Below are positions 16,901-26,680 of a stretch of DNA of 64,000 bases, piece after piece (position 1 is the first letter of the stretch; each line of letters opens with the position of its first letter). The stretch lies in contig JAZDSJ010000009.1 of the NCBI GenBank assembly GCA_039583345.1, positions 112,799 to 176,798 on the forward strand. The letters are read 5' to 3'. Made by a program: the position numbers and the translations under genes. The stretch is from Tectiglobus diatomicola (GTDB taxonomy: Bacteria; Pseudomonadota; Alphaproteobacteria; Rhizobiales; Hyphomicrobiaceae). A model generated the notes under the pieces. The model was not told the DNA's origin. It did no database searches and saw only the letters and a program-made list of their open reading frames with translations.

Positions 16901-17992
16901 CTAAAAAACCTCAGCTTGTTGAGCTTTTGCGGCAACTATAGCTTTACGTAAAATTTTCCTTGGGTATTTCGCGATAAAAGCATCTATCTTTTCATCTCTA
17001 ATACCGTTTTGCTTTGCTAGCCAATGCCATTTGGCAGCAAGAAAGGCATTTCTGCTAGTTCCAGTTATACCAAAATGATATAAATACGCTAAACGGTTCT
17101 GCGCAGCTGCTATCCCAGAACTTGCTGCAGCTGTTAGATATTCAACTATCCTTGACTTATCCCTGTTAAATCCCCGTCCGAGAATTAAATTTACTGCATA
17201 CTCGAATTGTGCGACTGGCATGCCTTTGTCTGCTGCTTTTTGCAGCCAAAATGCCGCTTTGTATGCATCAGGCTTTACGCCGTAGCCACGCTGATACAAA
17301 GCAGAGAGATCGTATTGTGCCTGTGGAATACCATTTTTAGCGGCGTACTCTAAATGCTGGGCTGCCCTAAAGGGATTATCTGGTTTACCCCGACCGGACA
17401 AAAAAAGTTGGGCTAGATTATAATGGGCGAACGCGTGACCTGCACGGGCTGCTTGCTCAAACATTTTTGAAGCCTCATTGTAGTCCTTATTTATATAGTT
17501 ATTGTTAGCTAGTATAACTCCTAATGCAAATATAGCTTCAATGTCCCCCAATTTAGCCCCTGCACGATACCATTTTGCAGCAGTTATCTGATCGCGGGCA
17601 ACTCCAAGACCTTCGGAATATATCCGCCCCAGAAGTGTGTGAGCCTGAGGATCACCTTGTTTAGCACGCCGTTCAGCAATGCGCTTCGCAGTTATATATT
17701 GCCCCTGATCGAAAGCTATGTAGGCAGCATCATCGCCAATAGCGGGGACCATCGTCTGTCCCAAAGACTTTTGAGACGACCTTAGCTGACCGTTTTGAAC
17801 AAAGCGTAAGGTAGTCAACTCTTTACTTATGCCTATTCTGGTATCAGAAAAGGCCGTTGTTGTTATAAAAACTAGCAATTGATTTATAATGAATATGATT
17901 TGCACCGATCCCAAATCTGTGGCACATGTAAAATGTTTATATATTAAACGCTTTAATTTCGTAATTGCAAAAGCCATTAAACAAAACCGCAT
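16901..17992 (-). CDS. Sel1-repeat (TPR-like) protein with N-terminal membrane segment
   Basis: From about residue 105 to 325 it holds about six Sel1-like helical repeats with the usual A-x2-G-x3-A-Q-x2-L-x2-L-Y-x2-G pattern, for example GDPQAHTLLGRIYSEGLGV and GIPQAQYDLSALYQRGYGV. The ATG has a strong AAGGAG site, so the start looks right, but the N-terminus is odd. A basic stretch precedes a hydrophobic segment at about 31-48 (IIFIINQLLVFITTTAFS) that could be a late signal peptide or anchor. Sel1 proteins are scaffolds for protein contacts in the envelope or in host interaction. The partner is unknown. It is 166 bases upstream of suhB. Confidence 0.8.
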   Translation of the reverse strand: MRFCLMAFAITKLKRLIYKHFTCATDLGSVQIIFIINQLLVFITTTAFSDTRIGISKELTTLRFVQNGQLRSSQKSLGQTMVPAIGDDAAYIAFDQGQYITAKRIAERRAKQGDPQAHTLLGRIYSEGLGVARDQITAAKWYRAGAKLGDIEAIFALGVILANNNYINKDYNEASKMFEQAARAGHAFAHYNLAQLFLSGRGKPDNPFRAAQHLEYAAKNGIPQAQYDLSALYQRGYGVKPDAYKAAFWLQKAADKGMPVAQFEYAVNLILGRGFNRDKSRIVEYLTAAASSGIAAAQNRLAYLYHFGITGTSRNAFLAAKWHWLAKQNGIRDEKIDAFIAKYPRKILRKAIVAAKAQQAEVF

Positions 17993-18814
17993 ATTGGTAC
18001 TCCTTATTTATATAAGTTTTGTAAAATAACTCAACTTGCAAATTATACTAATCTTAAAGCTCCAGATGAAAGTGCGGTTGCGACTTTTTGTGCCGACATA
18101 AAGTAAGCTCCAGCGTGAACTAGTTCCAAAATCTCAAGTCTATAAAGCTCGCATTAAACAAATCTAGAGCTTCATATGATTTAGCCTAACCATACACCAA
18201 AAACAGACAAATCAAGCCAATCTTGAAACTATTTCTAATTAATTACGTTGCATTGAAGTCGGTACAATTCTTATAGAAGATATAAAGAAACGAGGCATAA
18301 TTTCGAGACTTACTTAGAGACTTCAAAAGTGAAAATGTTGCAGAAAATAATCCTTCGGTGCACATCTTACAATAGTAAGCCTACGTTCATGAAAAGCCTT
18401 AATAATTCTATATCACCGCTACTTGCTAACGTATTATTTCAGTACTCTGGTTAAAAACAATTACTCCCAAATTTCACAACTAAGTTTCTATAGTTGTTAC
18501 ACATATTTTTATATCTAGCATTTTAGGAGGATTTAGGCCAGAACTTATAATGTTGACTAAAAAACTCTAAATCAATATGAAATGAACATAATAGAATAAA
18601 TACTTACAATATAATAGTTTATGAATATCTATTTTACACAAAACACAATTCACAATAGCAACAGCAGCCCATTTCTCCGGACTATTCAGTCCTCAAAGTC
18701 TCATGCATCGAAGTGTGTCTTAGCTGCCTATTCTATCAACATGATAGTTACCAGTATTTTCACTAATCCAATTTCGCTTCAGTGAACATCTCAAACGTAA
18801 TCATAGTTACTAGT
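17993..18814. other. AT-rich spacer, no gene seen
   Basis: About 820 bases with stops in all frames. An AGGAGGA near 18523 looks like an isolated ribosome site, but no start codon follows at the right distance. Confidence 0.4.
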
Positions 18815-19843
18815 TTAAGCTGCGGTTTCTAGATCTGCCTTCCATTTTCCGAGTGAAGCAAGACTGTTCATTTTGGCTCGGTAAAAAAAAGCGTCCTGAG
18901 CAGCTACAACATTATCAATATTACCACCCCAAGTGCTCAGTGCATTAGCTTGTAATGCTCGACCAAAAGAAAAGGTCAACCTCCACGGCAAATCACCTAT
19001 CTGATTCATTAAAGAAAGATGCTTTGTAGCCTGCTCACTGTTTTGTCCACCAGATAAAAAAGCAATACCAGGAACCACAGAAGGGACATGTGTTTTTAAG
19101 CACCGAACCGTCTTTTCTGCAACTTCCTCAGAACTTGCCTGTGTAGCGCAATGTTGTCCTGAAATGATCATGTTAGGCTTTAATACAATGCCTTCGAGCA
19201 TAACACCGGCATCGATAAGTTGGTCAAAAGTTGCACGCAGTGTGCTCGCTGTAACATCATAACAATTATCTATAGTGTGTGAAGCATGCTTACCATCCAT
19301 AAGCACCTCTGGCTCTATTATGGGTACTAGACCAGCCTCTTGACATAACGCTGCATATCGAGCCAAAGCATGGGCGTTAGACTGTATACAATTTTTTGTA
19401 GGATACATTCCCGATATGGTAATAACAGCTCGCCACTTAGCGAAGCGTGCGCCTAACTCATAATATTCTTTAAGCCTGTCACGTAATCCATCAAGACCCT
19501 CAGTGATTTTTTGAATTCCGCTTGTGTCAAAAGCTTTCACGCCTTTATCAACTTTAATTCCGGGCAAAGCGTCTGAATTGTTGATTAGCTCGATAAGTGG
19601 AGTACCATCGGCAGACTTTTGACGCAATGTTTCGTCGAATAAGATCACACCGGAAATATAGTTATTCATCGCTTTCTTCGAACGGAACAGCATTTCGCGA
19701 TAGTCACGTCGGTTGCATTCCGTTGATTCCAAACCAATCAATGCAAATCTTTTCTTTATTGTATTGTCACTCTCATCCGCTGCAAGAATACCTAACCCAG
19801 GAGATATTAATTTTTGGGCAATATCTTCCAAAGACTTCAGCAT
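18815..19843 (-). CDS. fda: Class I fructose-bisphosphate aldolase
   Basis: Splits fructose 1,6-bisphosphate to two triose phosphates through a lysine Schiff base, with no metal. Visible are the start of the barrel GILAADESDNTIKKRF (the ADES aspartate), GVILFDETLRQ, IIEPEVLMDGKH, the Schiff-base lysine Lys222 in EGIVLKPNMI, and GIAFLSGGQ. Length 342 matches eukaryote-type class I aldolases found in some alphaproteobacteria. The start has TAGGAG before the ATG. The gene stands alone between two non-coding stretches of over 800 bases. Together with the GAPDH gene at 39.3 kb it shows that triose-phosphate metabolism is retained. Confidence 0.95.
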   Translation of the reverse strand: MLKSLEDIAQKLISPGLGILAADESDNTIKKRFALIGLESTECNRRDYREMLFRSKKAMNNYISGVILFDETLRQKSADGTPLIELINNSDALPGIKVDKGVKAFDTSGIQKITEGLDGLRDRLKEYYELGARFAKWRAVITISGMYPTKNCIQSNAHALARYAALCQEAGLVPIIEPEVLMDGKHASHTIDNCYDVTASTLRATFDQLIDAGVMLEGIVLKPNMIISGQHCATQASSEEVAEKTVRCLKTHVPSVVPGIAFLSGGQNSEQATKHLSLMNQIGDLPWRLTFSFGRALQANALSTWGGNIDNVVAAQDAFFYRAKMNSLASLGKWKADLETAA

Positions 19844-20682
19844 TTCGTAAACTCCTAACTTTAAGGTAAAATCAGTTAACTAACATAAACAACTCCATAA
19901 CGCCAATAGGATTGAGTTAAATTTTAAATGAAAAATTTAACTTTAAATAAAAAATATATTGTTACTTAAATATGTTTTTTAACAGATGTGCACTTCTGAT
20001 TTGCAAATTAATTAATGTCATTTATGTTAATTTGAATTTCACCAATTATGCGTTAGGAGTAACTATAAAATAGTAAAACCAAACATCTTAAGTATAGAAT
20101 GATCTGAATAAATTATTTAGTCTACATTCAAAAATACACCTCGAAAAAATTAAAACTAAATAATTATTATACATTTTTCATATTATCCATATCACTTAAT
20201 TAAATTGCTACTGTAACAATTTAATTCCGCATGCCTTGCTTTGATTTGTCAACATCACGTTACATGCTCCGTTAATTCAAATTACTTAGTACGATCTGAT
20301 TAAAAGCTATAATATAAAACGACTATTAAAATATAAAAAACGAAAATTTACCATAAAACCTACAACTTTTGTGATAAATACATGCACCTAGAATTCCTCA
20401 AGAATAGATTGACGTAATTATTTAAATTCAATGATATTTTGAACATTTGGTCTACAAATGATCGCTTCCTTTTAGCTATGTTTACTGAATGATTACTTCC
20501 ACCTGCTAAATAATAAATCAGAACAAATAGCAACGTGTGACTAGAATTGTGAGACTTTTAGAGGATTTATATTCATGCACTGTCAAAATAATTTAAACTT
20601 GCTTTGACACAAAGAATCGATGCATTTTATGCATTTGTATTTCGTCGATTTAATTACACAGCTTTTTCTGTGAGGATCAGCG
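19844..20682. other. AT-rich spacer between aldolase and MarR gene
   Basis: Very AT-rich and with no coding frame. The right end carries the divergent promoter region of the MarR gene (20604-20634); the left end carries the aldolase promoter. Confidence 0.4.
20604..20634 (+). promoter_or_regulatory. MarR-gene promoter with overlapping palindrome
   Basis: TTGACA (20604-20609) is followed 18 bases later by TATGCA (20628-20633), a plausible sigma-70 promoter about 50 bases before the MarR start. ATGCAT (20620-20625) and ATGCAT (20629-20634) form an inverted pair around TTT that overlaps the -10 box. This is the expected arrangement for an autorepressor operator. Confidence 0.5.
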
Positions 20683-21165
20683 ATGAACATCATTACACCA
20701 GACACTACCTCGAACACATCTGAAATTTCTGGAATTGCTGAAGAAACATCTAGTGGATGCCTCGCAACAAGAGTTCGGCAACTAAGTCGCGTAGTAACGC
20801 GCATATATGATGACGCCCTTCGTCCTGCAGGAATTACAGCTAGTCAATTTACACTACTTACACAACTTGGACAACAGGATGGTATAACTGCAGTAGAAAT
20901 AGGTTTCACTTTGGATATTGAGAAATCTACGCTTTCTAGGAACCTAAAACGTCTACTCGCTTTAGAACTTATAAACATGGACCCGCCGGCTGGTCGCCGC
21001 GGACGTGGTCTTCATCTTACACCAAAAGGACGAAACATGATCAAAGATGCGTATCCTATTTGGGGAGAGGCTCAAAGGCGAGCACTTGTAATGCTTGGAG
21101 ATAACAGCAAGTTAACTTTAGATCTCTTGTTAAGTAATGCAGAAAAATTAACATCTAACACATAG
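20683..21165 (+). CDS. MarR-family transcriptional regulator
   Basis: A 160-residue winged-helix regulator. CLATRVRQLSRVVTRIYDDALRPAGITASQFTLL is the dimerisation helix and first domain. VEIGFTLDIEKSTLSRNLKRLLALELI is the recognition helix-turn-helix, and DPPAGRRGRGLHLTPKGRNMI is the beta wing. GAGGA lies just ahead of the ATG. MarR proteins usually repress a neighbouring gene and themselves and release DNA upon binding phenolic or oxidising ligands. Here the closest downstream gene is the CinA amidohydrolase, 106 bases on. A palindrome over its own -10 box suggests autoregulation. It is one of few dedicated regulators in the window. Confidence 0.92.
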   Translation: MNIITPDTTSNTSEISGIAEETSSGCLATRVRQLSRVVTRIYDDALRPAGITASQFTLLTQLGQQDGITAVEIGFTLDIEKSTLSRNLKRLLALELINMDPPAGRRGRGLHLTPKGRNMIKDAYPIWGEAQRRALVMLGDNSKLTLDLLLSNAEKLTSNT

Positions 21166-21271
21166 TTTCTTAGCTATATGAATTTCCTGTTGAATTAAGA
21201 TATATCTAAAAACTATAGTTAGCCTAAATGTTTAACTTTTTATTCATGCCTTAGATAGCTAAAAATAAGAA

Positions 21272-21763
21272 ATGTTTCCTAGAGATTTAATAACTGCCGT
21301 AGAGCAAACTCTCAGCGTCCTTATTGAAAACAGAAGCATGTTAGTAACAGCTGAAAGTTGCACTGGAGGTCTAATATCTGCGGTTTTAACTGAAATACCA
21401 GGTTCGTCAAAGGTACTAGATCGAAGCTTTGTGACTTACTCAAACAAATCGAAACTAGACTGTCTTAATGTACCCCTTAGAACTTTAGAGCGTTACGGTG
21501 CTGTAAGCCGGGAAGTTGCTTTAGCAATGGCAATGGGGGCTTTAGATAATTCTAATGCTGAATATTCTGTTGCTGTAACTGGAATTTCGGGGCCTACTGG
21601 AGGTACGCTTAATAAGCCTGTAGGGCTTGTACACGTAGTTGCTGCTAAAAGCGATAATTACATACACAGAAAATTTGAATTTGGTAACTCAGGAAGAACT
21701 TCAATTCGTTTTAGAGCAGTAATTGAAGCACTCGAGCTCGTTAAAAAAATCGTTGCAAATTAG
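21272..21763 (+). CDS. pncC: CinA C-terminal nicotinamide-nucleotide amidohydrolase
   Basis: A 163-residue stand-alone CinA-C domain: AESCTGGLISAVLTEIPGSS with the catalytic serine of the TGG region, RSFVTYSNKSKLDCL, AVSREVALAMAMGAL and AVTGISGPTGGT...KPVGLVHV, all family hallmarks. It converts nicotinamide mononucleotide to nicotinate mononucleotide in the pyridine nucleotide salvage route. The molybdopterin-like N-terminal domain of full CinA is absent, which is usual for PncC in proteobacteria. It lies downstream of the MarR gene on the same strand and converges with ratA. Confidence 0.94.
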   Translation: MFPRDLITAVEQTLSVLIENRSMLVTAESCTGGLISAVLTEIPGSSKVLDRSFVTYSNKSKLDCLNVPLRTLERYGAVSREVALAMAMGALDNSNAEYSVAVTGISGPTGGTLNKPVGLVHVVAAKSDNYIHRKFEFGNSGRTSIRFRAVIEALELVKKIVAN

Positions 21764-21787
21764 AGATAACTCGAGCGAGACAGAGAC

Positions 21788-22243
21788 TTATAATTTACAA
21801 TGGTAAATTGTTTTTGCTCTATCTTCAAATGCGGACGCAAATCTTCGAAAAGCTTTATCGAACAATGCACCCATGAGGATCTGTAGCATCATTGATTTAA
21901 ACTCATATCTTATATCAAATGAAACTATAGTGCCTTCATGGTTGGGAATAAACGACCAAGTGTTTTCAAGATATTGAAACGGACCATCGACATATTCGAC
22001 GAAAATCTTTTGGTTTTTAGTATCTAACCTAATTAGGCTAGTGAAATTCTCACGAACAGCTTTGTAACCACACGTCATATCTGCAACTAAAATCTTAAAA
22101 CCTTGATGATCAATATAATTTTTTCTAACTTCCAACGATTCACAAAGAGGAACAAAATCTGGATATTTTTCTATGTCAGCAACTAGAGCAAACATATCTG
22201 TTGGTGAATATGGAACTTTCCGTTTCGTTGCAAATGCTGGCAT
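21788..22243 (-). CDS. ratA: RatA/COQ10-like START-domain protein
   Basis: A 151-residue polyketide-cyclase/START fold. Typical are the opening YSPTDMFALVADIEKYPDFVPLCESLEVR, then MTCGYKAVRENFTSLIRLD, FEFKS-type strand RYEFKSMMLQILMGALFDKAF and the long C-terminal helix. The family binds ubiquinone and helps respiration (COQ10 in mitochondria). The name RatA comes from a described effect on ribosome subunit joining in E. coli. In alphaproteobacteria the gene commonly follows lipA, as here, with a 25-base gap, so the pair is likely one transcript. Confidence 0.92.
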   Translation of the reverse strand: MPAFATKRKVPYSPTDMFALVADIEKYPDFVPLCESLEVRKNYIDHQGFKILVADMTCGYKAVRENFTSLIRLDTKNQKIFVEYVDGPFQYLENTWSFIPNHEGTIVSFDIRYEFKSMMLQILMGALFDKAFRRFASAFEDRAKTIYHCKL

Positions 22244-22268
22244 AGCTAAGTTATTCCTCTTTCCTTTT

Positions 22269-23213
22269 TTAATTTCTGTTCTTTTCTAATCGAGAAGATT
22301 TGAGGCGCTCGAAATCGTCATCAGCATGGTATGAAGATCGAGTTAAAGGACTGGATGAAACTACTAAGAAACCTTTTGCATAACCAATGCGCTCATAAGA
22401 TTTAAATTCGTCAGGAGTAGCAAAGCGTTCAACGGCTGCATGTTTACGTGTTGGTTGTAGGTATTGACCAATAGTCATAAAATCAACATCTGCTGATCGC
22501 AGATCGTCCATGAGTTGTAAAACTTCTTCGCGCACCTCCCCAAGACCTAGCATAATACCAGACTTAGTGAATACATCAGGATCCAACTCTTTAACCTTTT
22601 GTAGTAAGCGCAGCGAGTGAAAATAACGTGCTCCCGGACGTATGGATAGATATTTAGAGGGTACAGTTTCGATATTATGATTAAAAACATCAGGTTTAGC
22701 CTGAACTACAACCTCAAGGGCACCTGGTTTGCGTAAAAAATCAGGTGTTAAAATCTCAACTGTTGTTGCCGGAGCCGATGAACGTATAGCATTAATCACG
22801 TTAGCGAAATGCTGTGCCCCGCCGTCGGGTAGATCATCCCGGTCCACTGAAGTAATAACCACATGTTTAAGATTTAGCTGAGCTACAGCCTGAGCTACAT
22901 TTTTAGGCTCATCAAAATCAAGCGGTGAAGGTAGACCTGTTCGAACATTACAAAAGGCACATGCCCGTGTGCAAATATCACCCATAATCATCATTGTTGC
23001 GTGGCGTTTAGACCAACACTCGCCAATGTTAGGGCAGCCTGCCTCTTCACAAACGGTATGAAGATTATTAGCTTTTACAATCTCTCGTGTTTTAAAATAT
23101 TTTTTAGAACCAGGAGCTTTAACGCGAATCCAATCAGGTTTACGTGCGATTGGTGTATCCAGCTTAGACTGTTTCTCTGGATGCCGAACAGTTTTATCTA
23201 TGACAGTTATCAT
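22269..23213 (-). CDS. lipA: Lipoyl synthase LipA
   Basis: Radical-SAM enzyme that inserts two sulfurs into octanoyl groups on lipoyl domains. The sacrificial auxiliary cluster is bound by Cys55, Cys60 and Cys66 (CEEAGCPNIGEC). The radical-SAM cluster is bound by Cys81, Cys85 and Cys88 (CTRACAFC). The conserved C-terminal RSSYHADD supplies the serine ligand. The GLGE motif and LTPDF segment are present. At 314 residues it is full length. Retention implies lipoylated 2-oxoacid dehydrogenases elsewhere in the genome. Followed by ratA. Confidence 0.97.
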   Translation of the reverse strand: MITVIDKTVRHPEKQSKLDTPIARKPDWIRVKAPGSKKYFKTREIVKANNLHTVCEEAGCPNIGECWSKRHATMMIMGDICTRACAFCNVRTGLPSPLDFDEPKNVAQAVAQLNLKHVVITSVDRDDLPDGGAQHFANVINAIRSSAPATTVEILTPDFLRKPGALEVVVQAKPDVFNHNIETVPSKYLSIRPGARYFHSLRLLQKVKELDPDVFTKSGIMLGLGEVREEVLQLMDDLRSADVDFMTIGQYLQPTRKHAAVERFATPDEFKSYERIGYAKGFLVVSSSPLTRSSYHADDDFERLKSSRLEKNRN

Positions 23214-24148
23214 GAACGCCTATTATAATATCTGTTTATGAATATGTTTGTTTGAGTTATGTGACTATATATAACATCACTAGGCTACTCTTCCAATGCG
23301 ATTCGAATTAAATACTTTATAAAAACATTTTAGTATAAGGTCTACTCGCTTAAAATAGCTTATCATATGCACTTAATTACGTAACACGCATTGTTTTTAA
23401 ACCGTTGTATAGTGTTTACATTTTATGCATAATACTTAAGGGATTTATTCAGGCAATTATACTTGAATTTGTTTCTTCTCATTAAAGATAAAATAATTTG
23501 TGTTTATCCACCGTGTTATGACATCCTGTACCTACAATTAGTTTGTAATACTGCATTTAAATAATATATCTAGAACCTTTCGTCATTATTAGTGTGTGTA
23601 TTGTGGCGGTTTTGTGCCCTAATTAGTGAAGATGCAGAATACAAACTCGAGAAATCATTTATGTATATATATAGTACATATGCTTAAGGCGTTATGAGAT
23701 CATAATCGTGTAAGGAGACACTTTAATAAGTGCACTTAGGAATTGAATATTTTTCCTTTCATACTCCAATTTTTTATAGCACGTTAGTACTTCTATATGA
23801 ATCGTACTTCTTTGATTTGCTGCCTAAAAAACAATTAATTGCTTATATTTTCTCAACGCCCTTCATTACTAAGTACTATTAAAACTCACTACAGGTAATA
23901 TTGGGAATATAACGATAAAACGAAGCTTAAACCAACGACATGATCAGCTTCGAATTAAATTTCACTTGAATTGATATTTATTTAAGATTTAGTGGAAGAA
24001 ATCTAAGTAGAATTCATAACTGCAAAAAATCAGATCAGAAACTACGTTGTTTAAAAGAATACGGTTATTTTCGTCTAACATGAATTAAACATGTCACAAA
24101 AAATATTTTACATATTACGTTGTTTTGCTTTTAGCTGATTGATTAAAT
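23214..24148. other. AT-rich spacer, no gene seen
   Basis: About 935 bases between divergent lipA and murJ. An AAGGAG at 23712 is followed by ATA rather than ATG at the right distance. Such sites are expected by chance. No other signal was found. Confidence 0.4.
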
Positions 24149-25729
24149 ATGGCAACTTACAATTCTTTTTTGATAGTTGGCGGCTTTACGCTAATAAGTC
24201 GCGCTCTCGGGTTTATAAGAGATATTTTGATTGCAGCTGTACTTGGCAGTGGCTCTATTGCCGACGCTTTTTTTGTTGCATTTAAACTACCTAATCTATT
24301 TCGGCGCCTTTTTGGAGAAGGGGCTTTAAACGCAGCCTTTGTTCCACTTTTCGCATCAAAGATTGAGACGCGGGAATTAGATTCTGCGCTTGAATTTGCC
24401 GAGGATGCTATCTCTGGACTGAGCATAATTATGCTTATACTATCAGTTATCGCAATCATCTCGATGCCATGGTTAGTTTTTGCATTTGCTCCAGGCTTCA
24501 CAAGTGATCCAGAAAAATTTGAGCTGGCAGTCTCACTTTCCCGCATTACATTTCCTTATCTTTTATGTATGTCTTTAGTTGCAGTTATGTCGGGTGTTTT
24601 AAATACATATGGATGTTTCTTATTAGCTTCGGCAGCCCCTATATCACTCAATGTAGTAATAATATTATCTCTTGTTTTTGTCTTGACATTAGGATTTACT
24701 AACCTTGTCGACGTAAGCTTTATACTAGCAACTAGTATTACAATTGCCGGCATGATTCAATTTGTTATGCTGTGGTGCGGTATTCGTAATGTTGGAATAA
24801 AATTAAAGTTTCGCTTGCCTCGATATAATGAGAATATAAAAAATCTTATAAATCTTGGAATTCCAAGTATCATATCCGGTGGTATAACACAGATTAACAT
24901 CCTTGTAGGTACAATCATAGCTTCACTTCAAACTGGTGCCGTTTCCTTCCTTTATTATGCAGACCGCCTGTATCAGCTGCCTCTTGGTGTTGTTGGTATT
25001 ACGATCAGTGTGGTTCTACTTCCTGATTTATCAAGAAAATTAAGAGCTGGTAACGTTACAGAGGCACGCAAAAGCCAAAATCGTTCTCTCGAATTTGCTT
25101 TACTTTTAACAATTCCGGCCTCGGTTGCATTGGTAATAGCGGCCGATCCTATTATCTTTGTTTTATTTGAACGTGGTACATTTACCGCAGCTGATACTAC
25201 TGCTACCGCGCAGGCTCTCGTAGCTTTCGCTATCGGGCTACCTGCATTTGTACTCATTAAAGTACTTCAACCTGCATTTTTTGCACGTGAAAATACAGCT
25301 ACACCAATGTGGTTTGCTGTTATTTCGATGATAGCAAACATTTTGGGATCATTGGTGTTATTCTACTGGTTCAAGACAAGTAAAAGTTGGATGCCAATGC
25401 CGCATGTTGGAATAGCCCTAGCTACATCTATTGCTGGATGGACCAACATGCTACTATTATGGTGGAAACTTGCACAAACAGAAGCTTTCTATTGGGATCT
25501 AAGGCTTGTAAAAAATATTATGGCTATATTTTGTGCTAGTTTCATTATGGGGGGTATACTTATATTCATTCTACCTTATGTCGTGAAGTTTTTCATATCA
25601 TCACCATTTGTTATACCAAGAATAATTGGACTTAGCATTTGGGTTGCCACTGGAGTGTGCGTTTTCTTTGTTATAATTATGCTTCTAGGACGATTTAATA
25701 TGCGTCAAATGTTACAACTTAAACATTAG
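24149..25729 (+). CDS. murJ: Lipid II flippase MurJ
   Basis: A 526-residue polytopic inner-membrane protein of the MOP superfamily that moves lipid II to the periplasmic face for peptidoglycan synthesis. The N-terminal signature is clear: LTLISRALGFIRDILIAAVLGSG, DAFFVAFKLPNLFRRLFGEGALNAAFVP. About fourteen hydrophobic helices follow, with QLPLGVVGITISVVLLPDLSR in the middle. Full length. With asd it confirms that the cell still builds a wall, which makes the peptidoglycan-binding MotB-like protein plausible. The ribosome site is poor. Confidence 0.96.
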   Translation: MATYNSFLIVGGFTLISRALGFIRDILIAAVLGSGSIADAFFVAFKLPNLFRRLFGEGALNAAFVPLFASKIETRELDSALEFAEDAISGLSIIMLILSVIAIISMPWLVFAFAPGFTSDPEKFELAVSLSRITFPYLLCMSLVAVMSGVLNTYGCFLLASAAPISLNVVIILSLVFVLTLGFTNLVDVSFILATSITIAGMIQFVMLWCGIRNVGIKLKFRLPRYNENIKNLINLGIPSIISGGITQINILVGTIIASLQTGAVSFLYYADRLYQLPLGVVGITISVVLLPDLSRKLRAGNVTEARKSQNRSLEFALLLTIPASVALVIAADPIIFVLFERGTFTAADTTATAQALVAFAIGLPAFVLIKVLQPAFFARENTATPMWFAVISMIANILGSLVLFYWFKTSKSWMPMPHVGIALATSIAGWTNMLLLWWKLAQTEAFYWDLRLVKNIMAIFCASFIMGGILIFILPYVVKFFISSPFVIPRIIGLSIWVATGVCVFFVIIMLLGRFNMRQMLQLKH

Positions 25730-25963
25730 CTTGCAACGCTATGAAAAGTGCCGTATTCCAGAATAAAGAATTTGTAAATATTTGAAAATATTTCCAAATT
25801 AGAACTCATATAAAGATTACTTCTTATTGTGTAACAGGTAATTTAAGCATAGTGGTAACAATCATAAGTTGAAAAACTCAAAACCGCGATCTAGATTTAA
25901 AAATCTACAAGGCGGCAACTATGAGAATGGACCATTACCTTACATTTAATTAAAATAATGTGA

Positions 25964-26500
25964 ATGACGCATAATAAAAAGAGAAAAAACATATCACACC
26001 TTAAACCACGTCGTGCTTTTGAAGAAGGTCACATCCGCAAATTACTTGTAATTGCAGATGAAACCTCTGAGCTTGAAGCAGCACTATACTTTTCGGCATG
26101 TCGAGTAAATCGGACAAGCGGTAAGATCGTTTTTCTTTACGTAATTCAACCTCAAGACTTTCAACATTGGATGGGTGTAAAAAATGTTCAGGTCGGCGAG
26201 GAAACACAAAAGGCCAAAGCACTTTTCCGCCTTTTTAGACGTAGGTTAGCGAATGCAGAACTCGGGCAGGTTGATTGCGAAGAAGTCATAATTGAAGGTA
26301 ACATAACTGACGTAATACGTACTTATATTGAGCAAGACGAGGATATCGGAGTTCTAGTTCTCGGTGCGGCGACCGACAGCAAAGGTCCTGGTCCGCTTGT
26401 TTCTTCACTTGCTGCAGGTAAGGCAGCAGGATCTTTTCCTATACCAATCATTATAGTTCCAGGACACTTGACGTTAAATGAAGTTAAAGCCTTAGCTTGA
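25964..26500 (+). CDS. Universal stress protein UspA family
   Basis: A 178-residue single Usp domain. It begins after a basic leader with HIRKLLVIADETSELEAALYFSACRVNRT, the first strand and helix. IRTYIEQDEDIGVLVLGAATDSKGPGPLVSSLAAG and PIPIIIVPG form the C-terminal nucleotide-loop region, in a form that departs from the classical G-2x-G-9x-G-S motif, so ATP binding is uncertain. The N-terminal tail is rich in Lys and Arg. The gene stands alone. The usual role is stress survival by an unclear mechanism. Confidence 0.85.
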   Translation: MTHNKKRKNISHLKPRRAFEEGHIRKLLVIADETSELEAALYFSACRVNRTSGKIVFLYVIQPQDFQHWMGVKNVQVGEETQKAKALFRLFRRRLANAELGQVDCEEVIIEGNITDVIRTYIEQDEDIGVLVLGAATDSKGPGPLVSSLAAGKAAGSFPIPIIIVPGHLTLNEVKALA

Positions 26501-26659
26501 ATTTTTATAACTTTGGTCGCAAACTAAATATTTTATAGTATGTCGATTTCTTTTAGTTGCCCTATGCATAATCACTACAAGACAATGAACTGAAGTTTTG
26601 TTTAATCTATATGCTACATATAACAATCAAAGAGAAACTGATAATTTCATACCCAATTG

Positions 26660-26680
26660 CTTGTACATATATTGTACAAG
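26660..26680 (+). terminator. Perfect palindrome followed by T/A runs: terminator or operator
   Basis: CTTGTACA (26660-26667) and TGTACAAG (26673-26680) are inverted around TATAT. On the plus strand TTTTAATAAA follows. It is 160 bases after the Usp gene stop, so it may end that transcript, but the short symmetric form also suits a protein-binding site. Confidence 0.4.

Noticed and set aside
18522..18530. Orphan AGGAGGA and other AAGGAG sites in gaps (for example 23712)
   Set aside because: A six-base site of this kind is expected several times by chance in 18 kb of spacer on both strands, and no start codon is placed properly.
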